Positions 1 through 7,041 of a stretch of DNA of 64,000 nucleotides are shown here, piece after piece (position 1 is the stretch's first letter; each line of letters starts with the position of its first letter). The notes beneath the pieces were generated by a model that had not been told where the DNA came from, did no database searches, and saw nothing but the letters and a program-made list of their open reading frames with translations. The stretch is taken from assembly GCF_902364025.1 (NCBI RefSeq), contig NZ_CABJCG010000001.1, positions 62,001 to 126,000 of the forward strand. Reading direction: 5' to 3'. This DNA comes from Enterocloster lavalensis (GTDB taxonomy: Bacteria > Bacillota > Clostridia > Lachnospirales > Lachnospiraceae). The translations under genes and the position numbers were made by a program.

Positions 1-2484
1 CAGACGGGCGGCGTCAGCGGCACAGCAGACAGCACCGGCATCCGCCTCACCTTCAGCCAGGACGTGACCGGCCTCACTAAGAGCGCCATCAAGATTGACC
101 CCGGGACGGGCTGGGCGGGTAGCAGTGGCGAGCCCACCGGCTCGGGTACGGTGTGGACCGTTCCCATCTTTGTCGTCAGGGAGGGGACCGTCGCCATCAC
201 CATCGACCAGTTCGGCGATTTCGGCGTCTCCAACAACCCGCAAACGGTGACGGTGTATCAGGGCGGCGGCAGCGCGCCCACCGTCACCGACGTGGTCGTC
301 AGCCCGCTTCAAGCCAACGTGCAAAAGGGCACCACACAGCAGTTTACGGCCTTTGTCATAGGAGAGAACGACCCGGCGCAGACGGTCATCTGGAGGGTCA
401 CAGGCGGCGGTGCGGGCACCTCCATCAGCGATACCGGCCTGCTGACCGTGGCGGCGGACGAGACGGCGGCGACGCTCACGGTCCAGGCTACCTCTACTGT
501 GAACACAAGCAAAACCGGCTCAGCCCTCGTCACAGTGACCGACACGCCCGTCACCACCTACGCCCTGATCGTGATGGACGGCAGCGGCGGCGGCAGCTAC
601 GAGGCGGGGGCAACCGTCACCATCATGGCGGACCCTCTGCTCCCGGGCGAGGTATTCGACAAATGGGTGCTCACCAGCGGCGGCGGAACCCTTGCGGACG
701 CAAACAGCGCCACCACCACCTACACCATGCCGGGGAACGCGGCCACGGTTACGGCGACCTACAAGGCCGCGCCGATAGGCAGCCATACCATCACCGCCAG
801 CGCGGGCACAGGCGGCAGCATTTCGCCCAGCGGCACGATCACTGTAAATAGTGGCGAAAGCAAGACCTTTACCATTTCCGCAAACAGCAATTACAGCATT
901 TCGTCCGTCACCGTAGACGGCGTGAACCAAGGTGCGATCAGCAGCTACACCTTCAGCAACGTAACCGACAACCACACCATTTCCGCAACCTTTCGCTATA
1001 ACGGCGGCGGTTCCTCTGGCGGTGGAGGCGGCGGTTCGTCCTCGGGCGGCTCCACACCTACCGTTACCCCTCCCGACCCCGGCAAGCCGGATACGGCCAC
1101 CAACGCGGAAACCAAGGTAACGCCTACGGTCAATGCAAACGGCAGCGCCACCGTCACCGTGCCTGAAAAGTCCGTCACCGACGCCATCAAAGCGGCCCAG
1201 GACGCGGCGAAAAAGGCAGGGACAGAGAAGAACGGCGTCTCCGTCACCATCGACGCCACCACGACGGGGGGCGCAAGCGACATCACGGCGACCCTGACCG
1301 CAAACTCGGTGGACGCCCTCATCAAAGCGGGTGTTACCGAGGTGCGGATCAAGAGCGACGCAGCCACTATCACTCTCGACCTTCCCGCGCTGAAAGCGGC
1401 CCAGGCCACGGCGGGCGGAGCGGTCACCGTTTCCGCAAAGCCGGTGGCGGCGAATACCCTGTCGGCGGCGGCACAAAACGCCATCGGCAACCGTCCGGTG
1501 TTCAGCTTTACGCTGCAAAGCGGCGGCAAGCCGGTCACGAGTTTCGGCGGCGGCTCGGCGGCTATCGCCATTCCCTATGCCCCGCCAAAGGGCGAGGACA
1601 CAGGGAAACTCTGTGTGGTCTATGTGGATGATAACGGCGGCGTGACCTACCTGACCGATTCCAGCTACGACCCGAACACCAAAGCCCTGATTGCCAGAAC
1701 CGGGCATTTCTCGGTCTACGGCGTGGGCTACAAGGCCGATGCCCCTGTGTTTACCGACACCGCGAACCATTGGGCGAAGGCCGACATCGACTTCGTGGCG
1801 GCCCGTGGCCTGCTCTCCGGCACAGGGAATAATCAGTTCAGCCCGAACACCGGCATGACGAGGGGAATGTTCGTCACAGCCCTGCATCGGCTTGCGGGAA
1901 ACCCGCAAGCCGCCGGTGAAGGCTCCGCCTTCACCGATGTTCCTGCCAGCGCCTACTATGCCGACGCGGTAAAGTGGGCGGCGGAAAAGGGCGTCGTCAG
2001 CGGCACCACCTCTACCACTTTCGCACCCGACCGAGCCGTGACCCGCCAGGAGATGGCGGTCATCATGGCGAACTACGCAAAGGCGATGGGCTACACCGTC
2101 CCCAAGCCCCGCGAGGCCGTGACCTTTGCGGACAACGGCTCCATCGGGAGCTGGGCCAAGGACGCCGTGAAAGCCATGCAGATGGCGGGTATCCTGAACG
2201 GCAAGGACGGAAACCGCTTCGACCCGCAGGGAACGGCCACCAGAGCCGAGGTCGCGGCAGTCCTCCACCGCTATGTGGAGCTGGTCATCGACCCGGCAAC
2301 GGCGCAAGGCTGGACGCAGAACGACGCGGGCCAATGGCTGTATTATGAAAATGGCAAGCCTGTCACCGGCTGGAAGCAAGTAGACGGCAAGTGGTACTAT
2401 CTCTACGCGGACGGCTCCATGGCGGTCAACACCAAGATTGACGGCTATGAGATTGGGCCGGACGGAGCGTGGAAAGAATCTTGA
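1..2484 (+). CDS. SLH-domain surface protein with C-terminal choline-binding-type repeats (5' end missing)
   Basis: The frame is open from the first base, so the N-terminus and any signal peptide lie upstream. Visible domains in order: an Ig-like (BIG2-type) domain at about nt 280-540, two bacterial-repeat beta domains (562-770 and 785-1000), a Gly/Ser linker (1003-1060), an Ala/Thr-rich beta region, three SLH domains (about 1747-2290) and a C-terminal stretch of two aromatic GW/YY repeats of the cell-wall-binding type (2310-2484). SLH domains bind pyruvylated secondary wall polymers, so the protein is probably displayed on the envelope, with two possible anchoring modes. It precedes the regulatory end of an integrative element and is probably cargo. 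Ligand and host role cannot be read from the sequence. Confidence 0.85.
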   Translation, partial: QTGGVSGTADSTGIRLTFSQDVTGLTKSAIKIDPGTGWAGSSGEPTGSGTVWTVPIFVVREGTVAITIDQFGDFGVSNNPQTVTVYQGGGSAPTVTDVVVSPLQANVQKGTTQQFTAFVIGENDPAQTVIWRVTGGGAGTSISDTGLLTVAADETAATLTVQATSTVNTSKTGSALVTVTDTPVTTYALIVMDGSGGGSYEAGATVTIMADPLLPGEVFDKWVLTSGGGTLADANSATTTYTMPGNAATVTATYKAAPIGSHTITASAGTGGSISPSGTITVNSGESKTFTISANSNYSISSVTVDGVNQGAISSYTFSNVTDNHTISATFRYNGGGSSGGGGGGSSSGGSTPTVTPPDPGKPDTATNAETKVTPTVNANGSATVTVPEKSVTDAIKAAQDAAKKAGTEKNGVSVTIDATTTGGASDITATLTANSVDALIKAGVTEVRIKSDAATITLDLPALKAAQATAGGAVTVSAKPVAANTLSAAAQNAIGNRPVFSFTLQSGGKPVTSFGGGSAAIAIPYAPPKGEDTGKLCVVYVDDNGGVTYLTDSSYDPNTKALIARTGHFSVYGVGYKADAPVFTDTANHWAKADIDFVAARGLLSGTGNNQFSPNTGMTRGMFVTALHRLAGNPQAAGEGSAFTDVPASAYYADAVKWAAEKGVVSGTTSTTFAPDRAVTRQEMAVIMANYAKAMGYTVPKPREAVTFADNGSIGSWAKDAVKAMQMAGILNGKDGNRFDPQGTATRAEVAAVLHRYVELVIDPATAQGWTQNDAGQWLYYENGKPVTGWKQVDGKWYYLYADGSMAVNTKIDGYEIGPDGAWKES

Positions 2485-2515
2485 TTTTTCATTATACCTA
2501 AACATCAGTTATTAA

Positions 2516-2554
2516 GGAAAACCGTCGTCCGCCATCAGGCGACGGCGGTTTTCC
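2516..2554 (+). terminator. Rho-independent terminator after the SLH protein
   Basis: An inverted repeat with 14-nt arms (GGAAAACCGTCGTC, 2516-2529; GACGGCGGTTTTCC, 2541-2554) has one non-Watson-Crick position. A-rich and T-rich flanks lie inside the arms, so it could work in both directions. It starts about 30 nt after the stop codon. Confidence 0.75.
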
Positions 2555-2581
2555 TGCATACAGCTTGGAAAGGAGGCAGCT

Positions 2582-3277
2582 ATGGAAAGATGGGTACTGG
2601 CGGTAGGCTATGATAAAGATAAATTCAATGACGCGCAGCGGGAATGTTTGAAATATGGCGTTTTTATTCGTTTGACATCTGACATACCGGAAGCATTAGT
2701 GGAATTGTCCAAAGAGCATAATTATCTGCTGGTAGCCATTTTTTCAGACAATATGGATTACCTCTCTGCCCTGCATCTCATTCGAGGTTTGACAAAGGCC
2801 CCTGTCCTGATCCTGAAGCATCAATATGACGGCGAAGAAAAGATAACCGCCATTGATGCCGGGGCGGACGAATATATCCAGTGGCCCGATACCATTCAGG
2901 AGGGTGTCGCAAGCGTCAGGGCGCTCATTCGGCGCTATACAGAGCTGAACCGGCAGGACGATGGGCGGCTTACCATTCTTTCACGGGGCTGCATCTTTAT
3001 CAGCGTGGACTATCGCAAGGTATTTGTCAATGCACAGGAAATACAGCTCCCGCGCCGTGAGTTCGATTTGTTCTATCTGCTGGCGGCCAATCCTGGCCGG
3101 GTAATTACACAGGAACAGCTCTATCAACAGATTTGGGGCTACGATTACGTTCCAACGGAAAACAGTCTGCACTCCTGCCTTCGTAGGATACGAAGAAAAC
3201 TGGAAGATGTAAAAGCACCCTGTTCCATTCAGAACATGCGCGGTGTTGGCTACTGTTTCCTGCAAGAAGATACATGA
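2582..3277 (+). CDS. OmpR/PhoB-type winged-helix regulator with degenerate receiver domain
   Basis: 231 aa. The C-terminal half (about residues 130-228) is a good trans_reg_C winged helix with the typical recognition-helix region and a closing RGVGYCF motif. The N-terminal 115 residues have the length and strand/helix pattern of a receiver, including the late GADEYIQWP turn, but the phosphoacceptor loop is not the usual hydrophobic-D-x-x-(M/L)-P. The segment reads VAIFSDNMDYL, so the acidic site is shifted or lost. It may act independently of phosphorylation. No kinase gene lies nearby. The start has AAAGGAGG at 2569-2576. Its place between cargo and the xis/int end suggests a role in the mobile element, which is inference. 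Confidence 0.85.
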   Translation: MERWVLAVGYDKDKFNDAQRECLKYGVFIRLTSDIPEALVELSKEHNYLLVAIFSDNMDYLSALHLIRGLTKAPVLILKHQYDGEEKITAIDAGADEYIQWPDTIQEGVASVRALIRRYTELNRQDDGRLTILSRGCIFISVDYRKVFVNAQEIQLPRREFDLFYLLAANPGRVITQEQLYQQIWGYDYVPTENSLHSCLRRIRRKLEDVKAPCSIQNMRGVGYCFLQEDT

Positions 3278-3289
3278 ATCGTCAATAAG

Positions 3290-3319
3290 CGGCTCAATCC
3301 TTGTGATTGAGCCGTTTTT
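3290..3319 (+). terminator. Rho-independent terminator after the winged-helix regulator
   Basis: CGGCTCAAT (3290-3298) pairs with ATTGAGCCG (3306-3314), loop CCTTGTG, followed by TTTTTG. This is a perfect 9-bp stem and U tract just after the regulator stop codon. Confidence 0.9.
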
Positions 3320-3750
3320 GCGTCGCAACTTGCGTTATTTGCTTATTTGTTGACAGTCCCCCGTCAGACTGTTGACAGTTTTTCCCTTTATACTCCCCTT
3401 TAGGAATGGGGGAATGTAGAAAAGCCACGGCTGAACGCTATGTCCCCGGCACAGGGGGACGATGTTGCAGCGAACAGAGGGAATATGCCGAAAACAGAAT
3501 AGAACAAGCCGGAAAAGCGCCGCAGTCCTCACGGGGATTGTGGCGCTTTTCCATTCGACAGAAATCCCCTCCTATTCTTACATATCTCCAACAAGCTACA
3601 AACTTCTTCCAGTCACGCCCGTTCAAGGACAGGCGCGGCTTTTCCTATGTCATTTCCTGGCGGCCTGCGTCGGTTTACCCCGTTGCCGCTCCCCGCCTTC
3701 CCCGCTTCGATTATGCAAACCACCCAAAAATCGAAGCGGAGGAAAGGAAA
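3320..3750 (+). other. Gene-free leader with a long hairpin upstream of the sigma-like gene
   Basis: There is no convincing gene in these 430 nt. An open frame runs in from 3406 but lacks coding character and a ribosome-binding site until 3751. It contains two TTGACAG motifs (about 3351-3378) and a long hairpin: GGAAAAGCGCC (3511-3521) pairs with GGCGCTTTTCC (3542-3552) and could act as a terminator or a structured leader. I recognise no known RNA family. Confidence 0.45.
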
Positions 3751-4242
3751 ATGTTTGATACGAAAAGTGATTATGCGAAAAACAAGCGTGAGAAAGATGC
3801 CATCGTCTACATAAGTGTAACCGGCCCGGTTCTATTGACCCGCGCTGCGTTTGCCAGTGAGGACGAGTTCATAAAATGGAAGGACTGGTCTGACGGTGAC
3901 TATCATGCCATTGAAAAGATGGGCCGAGGTTACTATGACAACGGCCTCCCTCTGGTGGACGAATACCTGGACCTCATTGTGTCTGCCCCGTCCGTGGAGG
4001 ACGAGCTGTTTCGCAGGCTGGCCGAGGCCGAAGCGGAAACAGAACGCGCCCGGACCTGTGCCGTCTTGATGGTACAGATCAGGAGCTGCCTGACACAGAA
4101 ACAATTCCGCCGTCTGTGGCTGCTCTGCGTGGAAGGAATGAACGTGGAGGCTATCGCTGCAGCGGAGGGCGTTACCCATCAGAACATTTCAAAGTCCATC
4201 ATAAAGGCCAGAAAAAAACTTCAAAAAAATTTCGGCGTATAA
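3751..4242 (+). CDS. Small sigma-70-like / HTH regulatory protein of a Tn916/Tn1549-like element
   Basis: 163 aa from the ATG at 3751, which has GGAGGAAAGG 6-13 nt upstream. A longer upstream frame exists but has no supporting start. The C-terminal 60 residues form a sigma-70 region-4-like helix-turn-helix (LTQKQFRRLWLL, then MNVEAIAAAEGVTHQNISKSI and a basic tail). The N-terminal part is acidic and of unknown fold. Proteins of this type are common in Tn916/Tn1549-family elements near xis/int, where they regulate transfer or excision functions. The position here fits that role. The actual target promoter is not visible. Confidence 0.8.
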   Translation: MFDTKSDYAKNKREKDAIVYISVTGPVLLTRAAFASEDEFIKWKDWSDGDYHAIEKMGRGYYDNGLPLVDEYLDLIVSAPSVEDELFRRLAEAEAETERARTCAVLMVQIRSCLTQKQFRRLWLLCVEGMNVEAIAAAEGVTHQNISKSIIKARKKLQKNFGV

Positions 4243-4329
4243 GGAAAAACAGGGTGCGAAACCGCCTGCAAAAACGTGAAGAGTGAAGGACATGCTTTCC
4301 CCGTTCTTCCCTGAACTATGACAACTGAA

Positions 4330-4736
4330 TATACGGTATTGCAGGCACAAAACCCGCGTGATAGCGGCATAAGGCGCGACGCCATGACGACAGCTTCAAG
4401 GAGGTGAAGGACGAGCTGTCTGAGCGATCTACGCAAGCCTTAGACCCGGTGAGGCACACCGGGCGCGATGACAGCGCGAGGGATAATGACACTTCCTCAC
4501 GGCCCCCTAAAGACTTGGGGGAACCCTGCGGCGAACGTTACAAACGACGCTGTGGAGTTATGACAGCCCCGCCAGGGGCGGCCTGCAATATCCCCTTGCG
4601 CCAATTCTGGCGCACCGCTGGGGGGCGTGGCAAATACAGCGGAAATAAATTTTGATATAGAACAGAGACAGCCGCACCGAACTATGCCGTTATGTTATGA
4701 CGGCCCTGACCATTTCGGTGCGGTTTTCTCTTTTTT
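4330..4736 (+). ncRNA. Candidate structured RNA or leader upstream of xis (unknown family)
   Basis: About 400 nt without a credible gene but full of perfect short hairpins: GGCG/CGCC (4373-4383), CCCGGTG/CACCGGG (4445-4463), GCGC/GCGC (4463-4477), CCCCC/GGGGG (4503-4521), GCCCC/GGGGC (4566-4579) and TGCGCCA/TGGCGCA (4597-4614). It ends in a strong terminator (4672-4736). The base composition is richer in GC than the xis/int genes that follow. An 83-codon frame at 4404-4655 exists, but its composition follows the hairpins rather than any protein pattern. It could be a free RNA of the element or an attenuator controlling xis/int. Inference only; no Rfam family was recognised. Confidence 0.45.
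4672..4736 (+). terminator. Strong Rho-independent terminator upstream of xis
   Basis: CCGCACCGAA (4672-4681) pairs perfectly with TTCGGTGCGG (4714-4723), followed by TTTTCTCTTTTTT. A smaller nested stem, GCCGT/ACGGC, lies in the loop. It stops transcription 17 nt before xis, so either xis has read-through control or this ends an upstream RNA. Confidence 0.9.
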
Positions 4737-4753
4737 CTGAAGGGGGCTACATT

Positions 4754-4957
4754 ATGAATTACACTGATGTGCCTATCTGGGAAAAATACACGCTGACCAT
4801 TGAGGAAGCATCAAAATATTTCCGTATAGGTGAAAATAAATTACGCAAACTTGCTGAGGAAAATCCAAGTGCTGGCTGGGTCATTATGAATGGCAACCGG
4901 ATTCAGATCAAGCGCAGGCACTTTGAAAAAATAATAGATGGACTGGACGTGATATAA
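4754..4957 (+). CDS. xis: Excisionase, Tn916 Xis family
   Basis: 67 aa, the length of Tn916 Xis. The ATG at 4754 is chosen because the protein then begins [19 protein letters not shown], which matches the family N-terminus; the upstream ATG at 4697 lies inside the terminator. It is a small winged-helix DNA-bending protein (motifs [16 protein letters not shown] and [16 protein letters not shown]) that directs the integrase toward excision. A G-rich ribosome-binding site (AGGGGG, 4741-4746) precedes it. It lies 78 nt upstream of int, the standard Tn916-family order. Confidence 0.95.
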   Translation: MNYTDVPIWEKYTLTIEEASKYFRIGENKLRKLAEENPSAGWVIMNGNRIQIKRRHFEKIIDGLDVI

Positions 4958-5035
4958 ATGCAGACGGGCTTTGAATATGCTATACTCTCTGTAAGGCATA
5001 TCAAGGCTCAATCCGTCATGAAAGGAGCATGACGA

Positions 5036-6247
5036 ATGTCAGAAAAAAGACGAGACAGCAAAAACCGTATTTTGCAGTCTGGAGAGAGCCAGCGACCAGA
5101 TGGAAGATACCAATACAAATATACCGATACCTTTGGTGAAACGAAGTTTGTTTATTCATGGAAGTTAGTCCCCACGGACAAAATCCCTGCCGGAAAACGG
5201 CCCGATCTTTCACTTCGTGAAAAAATTAAGCAGATACAGAAGGACCTTGACGACGGCATAGATACCATCGGCAAGAAAATGACGGTCTGCCAGCTTTATG
5301 CCAAGTATATCCGGCAGCGGGGCAACGTGAAGCGGGGAACAAAAAAAGGACGCAGACAGCTTATGAACCTTCTTTCGGAGGACAAACTGGGAGCCGCCAG
5401 CATCGAAAACGTAAAGTTATCCGATGCCAAAGAGTGGGCGCTGCGTATGCAGGAAAAAGGGATTGCCTACAATACCATCAGCAACCATAAGCGGTCCTTA
5501 AAAGCAGCATTTTACGTGGCTGTCCAGGACGACTGCCTGCGGAAAAATCCTTTCGACTTCCAGATCAATGAGGTATTGAATGACGATACCGAGCCAAAGG
5601 TGCCGCTCTCCCCGGAACAAGAAAAAGAACTCCTGAACTTCGTGCAGGAAGATAAGGTCTATCAGAAGTATTACGATGAGATTGTTATCCTGCTGGAGAC
5701 AGGGCTTCGCATCTCCGAGCTTTGCGGGCTGACTGATACCGACTTAAATTTTGAAAAAGGCTTCATCAATGTGGACCATCAGCTCTTACGGAGCGCAGAG
5801 GACGGTTTCTACATTGAGACACCAAAGACGGACAGCGGCATCAGACAAGTACCAATGACTGCAATCGCCAGCGAAGCGTTCAAGCGTGTGCTGAAGAACC
5901 GCAAGGGTGCCAAACCTATCATCATTGATGGATACGCGCATTTCCTGTTCCTGAACCGGGACGGCCTGCCGAAAACGGCGGCAAACTACGATGCCATGTT
6001 CCAGGGGCTGGTGAAGAAATACAATAAGTGCCACAAAGAGCCGCTGCCGAAAGTGACGACCCCACACACCATGAGACATACCTTCTGTACCAAGAAAGCC
6101 AATGCAGGTATGAACCCCAAGGCACTGCAATACATCATGGGCCATGCAAACATCGTCATGACGCTCAACTATTATGCCCACGCCAATTTCGATTCGGCCA
6201 AGGCAGAAATGGATCGCCTGGACAGTGGAATGGACGTTGCGGCATAG
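5036..6247 (+). CDS. int: Tyrosine integrase, Tn916 Int family
   Basis: 403 aa, close to the 405 aa of Tn916 Int. It has the N-terminal arm-binding domain (MSEKRRDSKNRIL), a SAM-like core-binding domain (about 85-170) and a C-terminal catalytic domain. The catalytic residues are present: Arg in TGLRISELCGL, His-x-x-Arg in HTMRHTF, His in MGHANI and Tyr in LNYYAHA. It integrates and excises the mobile element. AAAGGAGCATGACG precedes the ATG. It is the last gene of the element in this window, so the element's attachment end should lie within a few hundred bases downstream. Confidence 0.97.
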   Translation: MSEKRRDSKNRILQSGESQRPDGRYQYKYTDTFGETKFVYSWKLVPTDKIPAGKRPDLSLREKIKQIQKDLDDGIDTIGKKMTVCQLYAKYIRQRGNVKRGTKKGRRQLMNLLSEDKLGAASIENVKLSDAKEWALRMQEKGIAYNTISNHKRSLKAAFYVAVQDDCLRKNPFDFQINEVLNDDTEPKVPLSPEQEKELLNFVQEDKVYQKYYDEIVILLETGLRISELCGLTDTDLNFEKGFINVDHQLLRSAEDGFYIETPKTDSGIRQVPMTAIASEAFKRVLKNRKGAKPIIIDGYAHFLFLNRDGLPKTAANYDAMFQGLVKKYNKCHKEPLPKVTTPHTMRHTFCTKKANAGMNPKALQYIMGHANIVMTLNYYAHANFDSAKAEMDRLDSGMDVAA

Positions 6248-6383
6248 TAGTAAGATTGTGTTTTACTACTCAATCTACTACTTTTCAAAGCAAAGACATG
6301 AGCGGTTATGGGGGTATATGTGAGGTTCTTCCAATACAGAGAAAGCCGGGAAAGCCCGGAGTTACGGGCTATATCGGCATTTA
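6248..6383 (+). other. Probable element end / attachment region after int
   Basis: In Tn916-family elements the end lies shortly after int. This AT-rich stretch contains TAGTAAGATTG and a CCGGG/CCCGG hairpin at about 6347-6359, but the exact core cannot be fixed without the other end of the element or an empty site. Confidence 0.35.
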
Positions 6384-6803
6384 AGAAGAAATAAAGAGAT
6401 AATCAAAAATCTATTCAGATATTATCTCAATACTCGTATACCGGTTTTCATGCCCATTATCAGAAAATACTTGACGATATAACAAAAGATGATGGAGGCA
6501 CAGGTCATAGGATAAACTTTCACGGTTATCATATTCATATGGAATTTAATGAGATCAATGAGATATCATGCTGGTGAACGAAAACGTGCAATCCCGGAAT
6601 TTGTTGTCGTGTCGTTTCCACTGGTATGACCGGCGCCACTCCTATGCCACCATTATGGTGGAGAATACGACAAACACAACCGCGGGGCTTCGGAGTATGA
6701 CCGTTTTATTGACGAGATCCTTCCGTCAGATAAGCCTCAGGTAATTGATTGCGCATTTTCACAGTCTTTTCTTGATTATGTTCTGCCGAATGGTGTTGCT
6801 TAA
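6384..6803 (+). pseudogene. Degenerate coding remnants in two frames
   Basis: Two protein-like fragments lie in different frames. One, ending at the TGA at 6575-6577, is His-rich (pieces such as GYHIHMEFNEI). The other, 6660-6803, reads GEYDKHNRGASEYDRF and ends at VLPNGVA. Neither has a start codon with a ribosome-binding site, and the change of frame suggests a decayed gene. Whether it belonged to the element or to the target chromosome is unknown. Confidence 0.35.
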
Positions 6804-6896
6804 TACTGTGAAATGCCTTATAATTATGCATTGTGGCATATTGTTTTAGCCCGTGTTACGTAGTTAGGGTTTGAAAAATTTGTTCTAATTAAAAAA

Positions 6897-6988
6897 GAGG
6901 CCTGATTTTCTTCGAAAAAGGGGTGAAAAAAGAGTGAAAAAGAGCAAATGAGGATGCAAATTCAAGCTCTTTTCGATTCAAACAGGCC
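6897..6988. repeat. Imperfect long inverted repeat upstream of the radical SAM operon
   Basis: AGGCCTG (6898-6904) is inverted as CAGGCCT (6982-6988). The match extends inward with TTCGAAAA and TTTTCGA segments, giving arms of about 20 nt with a central mismatch, about 50 nt apart. It could be a weak terminator or the scar of an insertion. Confidence 0.4.
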
Positions 6989-7041
6989 TTTGCCGTAAAA
7001 TAAAAATACTGTGCAAATAGCACAATAAATAAGGAAAAACC

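Noticed and set aside
520..2505. Long antisense open frame (661 codons) opposite the SLH gene
   Set aside because: It mirrors the GC-rich codons of the sense gene, gives a His/Arg/Gly-rich product and has no domain or ribosome-binding site.
3406..3750. 115-codon N-terminal extension of the sigma-like gene
   Set aside because: No ribosome-binding site at its start, it crosses a long hairpin, and a good site lies before the ATG at 3751.
4404..4655. 83-codon frame in the segment before xis
   Set aside because: A GGAGG lies upstream of the ATG, but the product is rich in Arg, Gly and Pro, follows the hairpins, and shows no domain. Kept only as part of the RNA candidate.
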